Below are positions 36,736-45,515 of a stretch of DNA of 64,000 nucleotides, piece after piece. The notes under the pieces are model-generated. The model worked only from the letters and a program-made list of their open reading frames with translations. It was not told the origin of the DNA and searched no databases. Source of the stretch: Planctomycetota bacterium (GTDB lineage Bacteria > Planctomycetota > UBA8742 > UBA2392). The position numbers and the translations under genes were made by a program. The stretch spans positions 110,642-174,641 of the forward strand of contig JADZFR010000002.1 in assembly GCA_020849795.1 (NCBI GenBank), in the 5' to 3' direction. How positions within the stretch are numbered: position 1 is the stretch's first letter; every line of letters starts with the position of its first letter.

Positions 36736-38232
36736 TTAGTCGTCCACGTAGCCCAGCTCGCGCAGATGGGCCTCGATCTTTTCTTCTTCGCTTTGGCCGT
36801 TGCCGGCTGCCTTGGCCGCGTCGCTTGCGCCCCGGGCTCCTGTTGCCTTGTCCAGCGCGTCCAGAAAACTTTGCAGCTTCTTGGCGGTTTCAGCTTCAGC
36901 ACCCAATACGCTCTTCCGTTCGCCGGGGTCGCGCCTCAGGTAGAACAACCGGCGCGTCGGCACGCCCGCGAGAAACAGGTACGGGTCGATGTATGCGGCT
37001 TTGAGCAAACCAAGCACGCCCTTGCGAACGTGGTGGCCATACAGAATCGGAAACACGCCCGGCCGCACAACCACGCTCAGCGCACGACCGAACTCTTTGA
37101 AACACTTCTTCACGCGCGTTCCAAAAGGCGGCGGGTGATACTCGACGTACTTCCAGTCCGGCGTGCGCACGACGCGGGCGTGCTCCTCGCGGTGAAACGG
37201 AAAGGGCACCTCGATCACCAGCGCATCGTGAATCTGCTTGCTGGTGTCTTCCCACAGCGGGCGCAGGCTCTTGCCGCGAAAGCGCTTCTCGGGCTCAAGG
37301 CCGCACGCGTCCAGTATGGTCGGCGCGATGTCGATCGTCTGCGCCAGGCCGTCGCAGACCTTGCCCTGCGGCAGCACTTGCGGCGCGCGCATGATCATCG
37401 GCACGCGAATTTCCTCTTCCCAGGGGAACTTGCCGTGGCCGGCAAGCCCGTGCTCAAAGAACATTTCGCCGTGGTCGCCGACCACGATGATCAGGGTTTC
37501 ATCCAGCAACTGCCGCTTCTCGAGCTCGGCGATCAACTCACCGAACTTCTCATCCTGGTAGCGCAGGCTGCCGTCATACAGGTCGATCAACTGCTGCAGG
37601 TCGGTACGATTGCGCACGCGCGAAAAGGGCCGGCCGCGCCCATCCACAGGGCCGGTGTACTTCGGGTCGGCCTCTTTGTTGTAACTGTCCGGCTGGCGAA
37701 ACGGTTCATGGGTGTCAATCGACCAGATCAGCATGCAGAACGGGTCGTAACTGTCGCCGCGGCCATCCAGCCATCGCATGGCGCGCACATGCAGGTCTTC
37801 ACTGAGCGGAAGGCAATAGTGGTCTCCGCGCGAGTCCTGGCCACGGTCTTTGCAGCGCTGGATCGTGTCGGCGTCCTTGAACGTGTCTTCAAACAGGTCA
37901 AATCCGCGGTTGAACCCGCGCAGCGCCGAAACCTGGTACACGCCCGAGAATGCAACCGTCTGGTAGCCCGCACCCTTGAGCGTCTCGGGCAGCCAGGGCA
38001 TGTCAGCATTCAGCGAGTCACGCATTTTGTGAATGCCCGTGCGCGACGGGTGCTGGCTGGAAAAAATGCTGGCGCCGCTGGGCGCCGTCCAGCCGCTGTT
38101 GGAGTACGCGTTGGTAAACGCCACGCCCTGTGCGCACATGCGGTCAAGGTTTGGCGTGCAGTCGCGCGGATAACCCAGCGCGTGAATGCGGTCGGCGCGC
38201 AGGCAATCCATGACGTACAGAATGACGTTCAT
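36736..38232 (-). CDS. sulfatase-family hydrolase with Thr at the nucleophile site
   Basis: A 498-residue member of the sulfatase branch of the alkaline phosphatase superfamily. Metal ligands are seen in ILYVMDCLRADR, VGDHGE and the His following it. The position that is Cys or Ser in formylglycine sulfatases reads SGWTAPSGASIF, with Thr and no CxPxR motif. This pattern is seen in phosphodiester or phosphoglycerol-type transferases and hydrolases. There is no signal peptide. A 90-residue region near the C-terminus has two hydrophobic stretches (about 375-410) that could touch the membrane. ATG 38232 is preferred over an upstream TTG. It is divergent from cysC. Confidence 0.8.
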   Translation of the reverse strand: MNVILYVMDCLRADRIHALGYPRDCTPNLDRMCAQGVAFTNAYSNSGWTAPSGASIFSSQHPSRTGIHKMRDSLNADMPWLPETLKGAGYQTVAFSGVYQVSALRGFNRGFDLFEDTFKDADTIQRCKDRGQDSRGDHYCLPLSEDLHVRAMRWLDGRGDSYDPFCMLIWSIDTHEPFRQPDSYNKEADPKYTGPVDGRGRPFSRVRNRTDLQQLIDLYDGSLRYQDEKFGELIAELEKRQLLDETLIIVVGDHGEMFFEHGLAGHGKFPWEEEIRVPMIMRAPQVLPQGKVCDGLAQTIDIAPTILDACGLEPEKRFRGKSLRPLWEDTSKQIHDALVIEVPFPFHREEHARVVRTPDWKYVEYHPPPFGTRVKKCFKEFGRALSVVVRPGVFPILYGHHVRKGVLGLLKAAYIDPYLFLAGVPTRRLFYLRRDPGERKSVLGAEAETAKKLQSFLDALDKATGARGASDAAKAAGNGQSEEEKIEAHLRELGYVDD

Positions 38233-38365
38233 GCACCGCAATATGCCGTGAACCGGGGGAAGGGGAAGAAGGGACCGGGGATTGGCCCTGGTTCATGCCC
38301 GGTGCATTCCCCGGCCCTTTCCCGATCCAGCTTCTGCTTGTAACAAGGCACGCACGGAGGGTTTC

Positions 38366-38908
38366 ATGTCGCAACGTAACGGCTTCACACTGTGGTTCAC
38401 GGGGCTTTCGGGTGCGGGCAAGAGCACGCTGGCCGAGGCACTTTCGGCCCGCATGCAGGCGCTGTCCATCGCGCACGAGATTCTTGACGGCGACGTGGTG
38501 CGCACGAACCTGAGCAAGGGCCTGGGCTTCAGCAAAGAGGACCGCGACACCAACATCCGCCGCATCGGCTTTGTCGCGCAATTGCTGACGCGCCACGGAG
38601 TGCCCGTGATCACCGCCGCGATCAGCCCCTACCGGGCAGTCCGCGAAGAGTGCCGCGAAATGATCGGGCCTGACCGCTTTATCGAGATCCACGTTCACGC
38701 GCCGCTGGAAACACTGGTCGAGCGCGACGTGAAGGGCCTGTACAAGAAAGCCATCGCCGGCGAGATCAAGAACTTCACCGGCGTCAGCGACCCCTACGAA
38801 GCACCCGAAAGCCCGCACGTTCACGTCGACAGCAGCCGCGAGAGCGTTGAGGAATCGCTGGAGAAAATCTGGCAGCACCTGCTTGAGCGCGGCTTCGTAC
38901 GCGAGTGA
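38366..38908 (+). CDS. cysC: adenylylsulfate kinase
   Basis: A 180-residue APS kinase that phosphorylates adenosine 5-phosphosulfate to PAPS. It has the P-loop GLSGAGKST, the [16 protein letters not shown] substrate block and [13 protein letters not shown], and the length is normal for a stand-alone CysC. ATG 38366 has GGAGG at 38356-38360; the upstream frame extension is unlikely. sat starts 78 nt downstream, so the pair carries out both steps of sulfate activation. PAPS could feed assimilation or sulfotransferases, which fits nearby sulfatase-type genes, but no reductase or sulfotransferase gene is in the window. Confidence 0.92.
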   Translation: MSQRNGFTLWFTGLSGAGKSTLAEALSARMQALSIAHEILDGDVVRTNLSKGLGFSKEDRDTNIRRIGFVAQLLTRHGVPVITAAISPYRAVREECREMIGPDRFIEIHVHAPLETLVERDVKGLYKKAIAGEIKNFTGVSDPYEAPESPHVHVDSSRESVEESLEKIWQHLLERGFVRE

Positions 38909-38986
38909 GCACGGCCACTTTGCCTCGCTATTTCGTCCGCGGCCGCTATAAACACGGCCTCACGGGCCTGAAGCCATGGAGTAGAA

Positions 38987-40132
38987 ATGCCTGCAAACAC
39001 ACCGGTCGGCGGCACGCTGGTCAACCGCGTTGCCACCAACCCCGCCAAGCTGCGCGCCGAGGCCGAAAAGCTGCCGGCCATCATCCTGCCCGCCGCCGAA
39101 GTATGGGACCTGAAGCTGCTGGCGATCGGCGGGTACTCGCCGCTGAACGGTTTTGTCAACGAACACGACTATGCCAGCATTATCGCGCGCGGCGCATTGA
39201 CCGACGGCACACCCTGGACGGTGCCGATCACGCTTGGCGTGCCGGGGGCGGGCAAGTTGGCAGCCGGCAGCCGCGCTGCCCTGAAAGACGAGCAGGGCAA
39301 CCTGCTGGGCGCGATCACCATCCAGCAGTTGTATCCGCGCCGTTTCGAAGACGAAGCCAGGGGCGTGTTCAAGACACTCGACGAGGCGCACCCCGGCGTG
39401 GCCCGCATCCGCGCCGCCGGCCAGACACTGGTCGCAGGTGAAGTGGACGTGCTGCCGGACAGCCTGCCCGCGGCCGAGCAGGGCCTGATCTACAAGCCGG
39501 CCGAAGTACGGGCCGAGATTGACAAGCGCGGCTGGAAGTCGGTGGTCGCGTTCCAGACGCGCAACCCGATTCACCGCGCGCACGAATACCTGCTGCGCAC
39601 GGCGCTGGAGACCGCGGACGGCCTGCTGATTCACCCGCTGGTCGGCGAAACGAAAAGCGACGACATTCCCGCCGACGTACGCACAGCGTGCTACCGCACA
39701 CTGATTGACAAGTACTTTCCCAAAGAGCGCGTGATCCTGGCCGCCCTGCCGGCGCCCATGCGCTACGCGGGCCCCAAAGAGGCGATCCACCACGCGCTGA
39801 TGCGGCGTAACTACGGTGCAACGCACTTCATTGTCGGGCGCGACCACGCAGGGGTGGGCAACTACTACGGCACTTACGACGCGCAGAAGATCTTCGAAAC
39901 CTACGCGCCCGGCGCGCTGGGTATCGTCAACCTGAACTTTGAACACTCGTTCTGGTGCAACGGTGTCGGCGGTTACGCGACCAGCAAGACCAGCCCGTTC
40001 GGAAAAGAACTGCAGTTGACGATCAGCGGCACCAGGCTGCGCGAGTTGCTGGCCAAGGGCGAGTACCCGCCCGCCGAGATCGTGCGCCCGGAATTGGCCG
40101 AAATCCTGATGGCGTATTACAAGACGCTGTGA
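38987..40132 (+). CDS. sat: sulfate adenylyltransferase (ATP sulfurylase)
   Basis: A 381-residue single-subunit ATP sulfurylase that makes APS and pyrophosphate from ATP and sulfate. The catalytic motifs are QTRNPIHRAHEYL and GRDHAGVGNYY, with MRYAGPKEA between them. It lacks a C-terminal kinase domain, which is supplied by the adjacent cysC. GGAG lies five bases before the ATG, and a TATAAA at 38947-38952 could give it a separate start. A strong bidirectional terminator follows 26 nt after the stop. Confidence 0.92.
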   Translation: MPANTPVGGTLVNRVATNPAKLRAEAEKLPAIILPAAEVWDLKLLAIGGYSPLNGFVNEHDYASIIARGALTDGTPWTVPITLGVPGAGKLAAGSRAALKDEQGNLLGAITIQQLYPRRFEDEARGVFKTLDEAHPGVARIRAAGQTLVAGEVDVLPDSLPAAEQGLIYKPAEVRAEIDKRGWKSVVAFQTRNPIHRAHEYLLRTALETADGLLIHPLVGETKSDDIPADVRTACYRTLIDKYFPKERVILAALPAPMRYAGPKEAIHHALMRRNYGATHFIVGRDHAGVGNYYGTYDAQKIFETYAPGALGIVNLNFEHSFWCNGVGGYATSKTSPFGKELQLTISGTRLRELLAKGEYPPAEIVRPELAEILMAYYKTL

Positions 40133-40158
40133 TCGGTCGCTGATGCAGCGCGAACACG

Positions 40159-40190
40159 AAAGCGGCAGGGCCAACCGGCCCTGCCGCTTT
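40159..40190. terminator. bidirectional terminator between sat and pgpH-like gene
   Basis: A perfect 14-bp stem (40159-40172 with 40177-40190), loop AACC, lies between two convergent genes. The A-rich left and T-rich right ends of the stem suit termination from both sides. Confidence 0.8.
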
Positions 40191-40204
40191 CCATTGCGTG
40201 CCAC

Positions 40205-41824
40205 CTACTGGGTCAGGATGCGCTCGCGGCGCTTGGCCAGTTCCTGCCGGTACTTCTCGCGGGCATCGAGCGCCGCCTTGCGTTTGTCCTTGTCCGGGTC
40301 GTCGGGGTACTTCACGCGGTGGTGGTACATGCTGGCCAGGCTCTTCACCAGCGAGTCCTCGACGACCTTCCACTCGGCAATCGTGATCCGGCACTCGTCA
40401 AACTGGCCATCCAGCAGCTTGTCGATGATCGCGGCGTGCACCATGGTGCGGATGTCATCGGGCTGCGTCACGCCGCCTGCAAAGCGGCTTCGCGCCGTGG
40501 CCTCAACCTGGTCGGCGATGGCGGCAATGGCGCTTTCCTTGCGCTGCGGCTTGGGGCCGGGGTAGCGAAACTGACCGGCTTCGATCGTTTCGCCGTCGCG
40601 CATCTGTTCTTTGGCCTTGTAGTAGAAGTACTTGATCACACTGGTGCCGTGGTGGCCGGTGATAAAGTCTTCCAGCACCGGCGGCAGCTTGGCTTTGCGC
40701 GCCATCAGCACGCCGTCGCTGACGTGCGAGAGGATAATCAGCGCCGACATCATCGGGCTGAGCCTGTCGTGCAGCAGCTTTGACTCGGGCTCGTTTTCCG
40801 TGAAGTACTCGGGCCGCACCATCTTGCCCAGGTCATGGAACTTGATGCCGACTTCGCCCAGCAGCGCGTTCGCACCGATGGCCTGGCACGCCCGCTTGGT
40901 AAAGTTGGCGACGTTCTGCGTGTGCTGCCATGTGCCCGGCGCGCGCTGTTGCATCAGCGTGATCAGCGGGTGCTCGCCCTCAAGCAACTCGATCAAGCGC
41001 AAGTCTGTCGTAATCGCGAACACGCGCTCAAACACCGGCAGCAGGAACGTGCTGAAGACGCCGACGGCAGCGCCGATCACCAGTGCGCCGGCGGCCCAGA
41101 ACAACAGCCTGATCCAGGTAAACTCGCCCGCGGTTGACCACACGCGCTCAACGCCAATCAGCCACAGCGCCACCACGATCAGCGCCGCGGCAACGCCGCC
41201 GGCCACGCCCACCAGCGCCAGCTTGTAGCGCGAGCGCAAGTTGCGCGTGAACAGCACAGCCGTCAGCGCGCCGGCCAGCGCGACCGTCAGCGGAATCGGC
41301 TGAAACTCATCGGCCGACAACAGCACCACGGCATTGGCCAGCGTCGTGAACAGCAGCGCGTCGATCGCAAAGCGCTGGTCGAACACCACCGCGTAGGCGA
41401 TGCCGCACAACAGCAGCACACCAAACAGCACACCCGGCGTTACCGCCGATTGCAGCATCTCGGGTGCGCGCTCGGCGCCGATCACGGCCACGGTCTGCGT
41501 CACCGCGGCGCTGAGCAGCACGCTGGATGCGTAGAACATCTGCTTTCTGCGCTCGCTGAACAGCTCTTCACGAAAGCGCGACAGGTAGAAGCCGTACAGC
41601 GTCACAAACCCCACCACCAGCATGGCCTGGCCGGCAATTCGGGCGGGGTTCAGGTTGTCGTACGGGGCCAGAATCACGGCCACCATCAACAGCGTGAACG
41701 TGGTGGCGCCGACCAGTCGGGGCGTCCAGATCGCCCAGTCGATGGCAGTCTGCGAGCGCTCGTGCTCGCCGAGGCGTTGCTCAATGAGGTCGAGTTTGCG
41801 CTCTTCCAGGTCGGAAAACGCCAT
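40205..41824 (-). CDS. pgpH: PgpH-type 7TM-HD phosphodiesterase (likely c-di-AMP hydrolase)
   Basis: A 539-residue membrane protein. About seven hydrophobic helices (about 30-275) precede a cytoplasmic HD domain (about 285-470). The junction ITTDLRLIELLEGEHPL and the pattern APGTWQHTQNVANF, GVGIKFHDLGKM-like HD motif, LSHVSDG, GHHGT and AIADQVEA supply all the His/Asp metal ligands seen in PgpH, the c-di-AMP phosphodiesterase. The large extracellular domain of Listeria PgpH is missing, as the N-terminus is short. ATG 41824 was chosen; a TATACT at 41863-41868 upstream looks like its -10. A c-di-AMP riboswitch 8 kb away supports the assignment. Confidence 0.78.
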   Translation of the reverse strand: MAFSDLEERKLDLIEQRLGEHERSQTAIDWAIWTPRLVGATTFTLLMVAVILAPYDNLNPARIAGQAMLVVGFVTLYGFYLSRFREELFSERRKQMFYASSVLLSAAVTQTVAVIGAERAPEMLQSAVTPGVLFGVLLLCGIAYAVVFDQRFAIDALLFTTLANAVVLLSADEFQPIPLTVALAGALTAVLFTRNLRSRYKLALVGVAGGVAAALIVVALWLIGVERVWSTAGEFTWIRLLFWAAGALVIGAAVGVFSTFLLPVFERVFAITTDLRLIELLEGEHPLITLMQQRAPGTWQHTQNVANFTKRACQAIGANALLGEVGIKFHDLGKMVRPEYFTENEPESKLLHDRLSPMMSALIILSHVSDGVLMARKAKLPPVLEDFITGHHGTSVIKYFYYKAKEQMRDGETIEAGQFRYPGPKPQRKESAIAAIADQVEATARSRFAGGVTQPDDIRTMVHAAIIDKLLDGQFDECRITIAEWKVVEDSLVKSLASMYHHRVKYPDDPDKDKRKAALDAREKYRQELAKRRERILTQ

Positions 41825-41862
41825 GCGTTCTTCCGTGATTACCCACCAGGGGGCACTCACCA

Positions 41863-41868
41863 AGTATA
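41863..41868 (-). promoter_or_regulatory. putative -10 of the pgpH-like gene
   Basis: TATACT on the minus strand (five of six consensus positions) lies 38 nt before the chosen ATG. The -35 is poor. Confidence 0.35.
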
Positions 41869-41948
41869 GCAAAGGAGGTGCGGCGTCTAGGTGTCAGTCG
41901 GCGCGCAGGTTAGTGCCCGCTACGCGCAGCACGCTGCCAGGCCGAAAA

Positions 41949-42383
41949 CTATTCGAACTTGAACTTGTCGATCACGGCCAGCAACTGGCCCAGATCGTCC
42001 TCACTGACATCGGCCAGCACGCGGTTGAGCAACTTCTCAAACTCGGGGTCGATGCGCGCAAGCTGGCGCTGCCCGGCGCTGGTGATCTCGACCAGGTTCT
42101 TGCGCCGATCGGAGTGCCCGCGGCGACGGATCAGTCGCCGCTCTTCCAGCTTGTCCAGAATCCAGGTCGTGTTGGCCCGCGACGCAATCAGCCGTTCCGC
42201 CAGTTCCGCCTGCGTCAGTGACTCGCCGCGCTTGTCGGCGCCCCGCAACACGCGCAACGCGTTGTACTGGCTTTCCGTAAGCTCAAAGCGGCGCACAACA
42301 GCCGTGACAGCCCGGAAAAGCTGGTTGGCTGTAAATACCATGCGCGCGACGGCCCGGCTGCGTTTCAAGTAGGTCTCGTCCAT
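41949..42383 (-). CDS. MarR-family transcriptional regulator
   Basis: A 144-residue winged-helix repressor. The recognition helix region reads QAELAERLIASRANTTWI, and the wing is RRGHSDRRKNLVEIT, where the DxR signature of MarR is seen. Flanking helices form the dimer interface. The gene is divergent from the large FAD/Fe-S oxidoreductase gene, and a perfect inverted repeat in the intergenic region overlaps its own -10, so it probably represses itself and perhaps that gene. The ligand is unknown. Confidence 0.88.
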   Translation of the reverse strand: MDETYLKRSRAVARMVFTANQLFRAVTAVVRRFELTESQYNALRVLRGADKRGESLTQAELAERLIASRANTTWILDKLEERRLIRRRGHSDRRKNLVEITSAGQRQLARIDPEFEKLLNRVLADVSEDDLGQLLAVIDKFKFE

Positions 42384-42401
42384 GGCAAGATCGCTCCAGT
42401 G

Positions 42402-42423
42402 TGAATGATTCTATGATCATTCA
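42402..42423. promoter_or_regulatory. probable MarR operator
   Basis: TGAATGAT-N6-ATCATTCA is a perfect 8-bp inverted repeat with 22 bp in total. It overlaps the probable marR -10 (TAGAAT on the minus strand, 42412-42407) and lies 19 nt from the marR start. It is about 37 bp upstream of the -35 of the divergent oxidoreductase promoter. Size and symmetry fit a winged-helix dimer. Confidence 0.65.
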
Positions 42424-42459
42424 ATGTGGATGGAATGAGCGCGAGACGGCAACGCCACC

Positions 42460-42487
42460 TGAACACAACGTTCTGCCGTGATACAGT
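42460..42487 (+). promoter_or_regulatory. putative leaderless promoter of FAD/Fe-S oxidoreductase gene
   Basis: TGAACA (42460-42465), a 16-bp spacer and TACAGT (42482-42487) end seven bases before the ATG at 42495. No Shine-Dalgarno is present. Confidence 0.4.
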
Positions 42488-42494
42488 CAGCGCG

Positions 42495-45400
42495 ATGCCC
42501 GTTACCGCCTACTCTGACAAGAAACACAAACTCGATTACTCGCGCCTGCGCCGGATGCTCAAGGGCTCGGTCCGCGACGACGAGATTGCCCGCGCCCTTT
42601 ACGCCAGCAGCGCCAGCGTGGTCGAGGTGTGGCCAAGCTGCATCGTCGAGCCGGTCGATGCCGACGACGTGATCAAAGCCATGCAGTTCGCCCGCGAGCA
42701 CCAGGTGCCCGTCACCTGCCGCGGTGCCGGCAGCGGAGTCGCCGGCCAGTCCCTGGGCCAGGGCATCATCCTTGACTTCAGCGTCCACATGCACCGGACG
42801 CTCGAGGTCAACCCGACGGCACAATACGCGCGCGTACAGCCGGGCGTCGTCAAAGACGACTTCGATGCCGAACTTGGCGGCTTCAACATGTTCTGGCCGC
42901 CCGACCCCAGCAGCAGCCCGTGGTGCACGGTGGGCGCGATGGTCAGCAACAACAGCGGCGGCGCAAAGTCAATCCGCTGGGGCACCGCCAAGGACTACCT
43001 GCTTGAACTGGACGTGCTGCTGGCCAACGGCGAGCGCGTGAAGCTGCGCCCGCTGGATGTGCAGCCCGGCGGCCGCATCGACTTTCCCGACGACGCAAGC
43101 GACGCCGAGCGCCGCCTGGCCCACAGTATGCTGAAGCTGGCGGTCGAGAACGCGCTGCTGCTGCACAAGCAACGGCCCGAGGCGACGCGCAGCAGCAGCG
43201 GCTACAACCTGTTCGAGGTTCTGCGCGCCCCGGTGGTCGGCGACATCCAGCGCTATTACCCGCGCGTCGTGACCGACCCCGAGATTGGCACTTCCAAGCC
43301 CGGGGTGCTGGACATGCCTCGCCTGTTCAGCGGCAGCGAGGGCACGCTGGGCATCCTGCTTGAGGCCAAGCTGCGGGTACTGAACCTGCCGCGCAAGCAG
43401 GCGGGCCTGACGCTGCACTTTGACAGCAACGAGAAGATGGCGCAGGGCGTGGTCAAGCTGCTGCCGACGCGGCCTACGAAGCTTGAGGTCCTCGACCGCA
43501 GCTTCATTGACGTCGCTGCAAAGTCTGACCCGCGCCTTGGCCAGGGCATTCCCGCCAAGCTGCAAAGCATGCTGATTGTCGAATACTGGGACGACAGCGC
43601 CGAAGCCACCCGTGCCAGCGTCGATGCGGCGCTGGCCGCATGCCTGCACGACGGGCCCGCGTTCGGCGGCGAACCCGCCTACGACGCCAAAGAACTCGAT
43701 CGCGCATGGACCGTGCGCAAGGTCGCCAGCCCGATCCTCAGCCGCGTCAAGGGCGACCTCAAGCCGACGCGCTGGATTGAAGACTGCGCCGTGCCGCCCT
43801 GGAAACTGCCCGAGTTCATCGCCCGCTTCAAGGCAATCTGTGAGCGCAACGGATTCACCGCCCACCTGTTCGGCCACGGCGGCGAGGGCAACCTGCACGT
43901 CAACCCGTTCGCCAACGCCAAAGACGAAGGCCACCGCGAACGCATGCGCAAGGCGGCCGACGAAGTATTTGCCATGGTCAAAGGCCTCAACGGCACGATC
44001 AGCGGCGAGCACGGCGACGGCATCATGCGCAGCCCCTACCTCAAGCAGATGTATGGCGACGTCTACCCGCTGTTCGTGAAAGTCAAAGAACTGTTCGATG
44101 AACGCTACCTGCTGAACCCGCTGTGCAAAGTCATCCAGCGGGGCGATGATTCCACGGCCAGCGACCGCACGATCACCAGCTTCCTGCGCGTGGGCGACAA
44201 GTACGACCGCGTCACCACCGGTACCGTGCTGGATTCGCCCTCGGTGCAGGAAGAAATCGAGAAGTGCCACGGCTGCGGCAAGTGCCGCAACTATTGCCCG
44301 CTGATGCGCGTGGGCAAAGACGAAAAGTACAGCGCACGGGCCAAGGCCAACCTGCTGCGCGGGGTCATCAGCGGGCGCCTGGATGCCGCGTTGCTGATCG
44401 ACGCCGAGTTCAAAGCCAACCTCGACCTCTGCATCTCGTGCGAACAGTGCCTCATCGAATGCCCGACGCAGGTCGATATCCCCGGCATCGCCATGCGCTT
44501 TCGAGACCAGTACGTCGAGCGCAAGGGCGAGCGCAAGGGCAAGGGCGGCGCCGTCGCAGACATGCTCAGCAAGCCCGACAAGATGGGCCGCCGCGGCCAG
44601 ACCATCGCCGGCATCAGCAACAGCATGCTCAAGAACCGCTTCGTGCGCGGGCTGGCGCAAAAGGTCACCGGGCTGGACGAGCGCCGCAAGCTGCCCCAGT
44701 ACCACAAGCCCCAGGGCGTGGCGAAGCTCAAGCCGCTGGATGTGCCCGCCGATGTGCGCGCCAGCATGCCCGCCGAAGTGGTGGTGTTTCCGGGATGTTT
44801 TGCCGAGTACTACGACCCCGACGGCGAGAAGAACACCCTGATCGAGATCATGCACGCGCTGGGTGTGACCGTGCATGTGCCTGAACTCAACTGCTGCGGC
44901 ATCAGCCGCATCACGCAGGGCGACAGCCGCGGCGCATCACGTGAACTGGCTGAAAACGTGCAGAAGCTGGTCAAGCCCGCCGGTCGCGGCGCAAAAATCG
45001 TGTTCAGCGCGCCAAGCTGCCTGCTGGCGGCCAAACGCGAATGGGCGCGCATCGTCGGCACAAGCGATGCGCAGCAGGTTGCCGACGCCTGCATCGACGC
45101 GCACGAGCTGCTGCTGGGCATCTTCCGCGCACCGGCGATGCAAAACCAGCTTGTGCCCTTGTCGCGTAAAGTGGCGTGGCACGAGCCCTGCCACAGCAAG
45201 GTGCTTGCAGTCGGCAACACGGCACGCGAACTGGTGGACCTGCTGGATCACGCCAGCACGGTAAACCTGCAGGCGGGCTGTTGCGGGCTGAGCGGCACGT
45301 TCGGCCTCAAGACCGATAACTTCGACATGTCGATGAAAATCGGCAGCACGCTGTTCAACCGCATCCACCGCGAGAAGCCCGAGGTGGTGGCGACAAGCTG

Positions 45401-45515
45401 CGGCATTTGCCAGACGCAGATCAAGCAGGGCGTGCAGACCAGCGAAGACGGCAAACAGGGCGTGCAGGTCGCGCACCCCCTGCGCTTGCTGTACGACGCG
45501 CTGCCAAGGGCCTAG
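42495..45515 (+). CDS. FAD-linked oxidase / Fe-S / CCG fusion dehydrogenase
   Basis: A 1006-residue fusion equivalent to GlcD plus GlcF or a D-lactate dehydrogenase with its electron-transfer subunit. In order: FAD-binding PCMH domain (about 45-270, with GAGSGVAGQSLGQG), FAD-oxidase C-terminal domain (to about 560, with HLFGHGGEGNLHVNP), two 4Fe-4S motifs (CHGCGKCRNYCP at about 590 and CISCEQCLIECP at about 645), and two CCG domains (PGCFAEYY...NCCGI at 765-800; EPCHSK...GCCGLSG at 895-930). It oxidises a 2-hydroxy acid and passes electrons to the quinone pool. ATG 42495 was chosen because a promoter lies just upstream. MarR control is likely. Its stop shares CTAG with xerD. Confidence 0.88.
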   Translation: MPVTAYSDKKHKLDYSRLRRMLKGSVRDDEIARALYASSASVVEVWPSCIVEPVDADDVIKAMQFAREHQVPVTCRGAGSGVAGQSLGQGIILDFSVHMHRTLEVNPTAQYARVQPGVVKDDFDAELGGFNMFWPPDPSSSPWCTVGAMVSNNSGGAKSIRWGTAKDYLLELDVLLANGERVKLRPLDVQPGGRIDFPDDASDAERRLAHSMLKLAVENALLLHKQRPEATRSSSGYNLFEVLRAPVVGDIQRYYPRVVTDPEIGTSKPGVLDMPRLFSGSEGTLGILLEAKLRVLNLPRKQAGLTLHFDSNEKMAQGVVKLLPTRPTKLEVLDRSFIDVAAKSDPRLGQGIPAKLQSMLIVEYWDDSAEATRASVDAALAACLHDGPAFGGEPAYDAKELDRAWTVRKVASPILSRVKGDLKPTRWIEDCAVPPWKLPEFIARFKAICERNGFTAHLFGHGGEGNLHVNPFANAKDEGHRERMRKAADEVFAMVKGLNGTISGEHGDGIMRSPYLKQMYGDVYPLFVKVKELFDERYLLNPLCKVIQRGDDSTASDRTITSFLRVGDKYDRVTTGTVLDSPSVQEEIEKCHGCGKCRNYCPLMRVGKDEKYSARAKANLLRGVISGRLDAALLIDAEFKANLDLCISCEQCLIECPTQVDIPGIAMRFRDQYVERKGERKGKGGAVADMLSKPDKMGRRGQTIAGISNSMLKNRFVRGLAQKVTGLDERRKLPQYHKPQGVAKLKPLDVPADVRASMPAEVVVFPGCFAEYYDPDGEKNTLIEIMHALGVTVHVPELNCCGISRITQGDSRGASRELAENVQKLVKPAGRGAKIVFSAPSCLLAAKREWARIVGTSDAQQVADACIDAHELLLGIFRAPAMQNQLVPLSRKVAWHEPCHSKVLAVGNTARELVDLLDHASTVNLQAGCCGLSGTFGLKTDNFDMSMKIGSTLFNRIHREKPEVVATSCGICQTQIKQGVQTSEDGKQGVQVAHPLRLLYDALPRA

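Noticed and set aside
40205..41824. HD protein as an ordinary c-di-GMP HD-GYP phosphodiesterase
   Set aside because: No GYP motif is seen, while the 7TM-HD junction and HD spacing match the PgpH class.
42969..44876. Minus-strand open frame of 635 codons within the FAD/Fe-S gene
   Set aside because: The plus strand carries the full set of FAD, 4Fe-4S and CCG motifs; the minus frame has none and no ribosome site.
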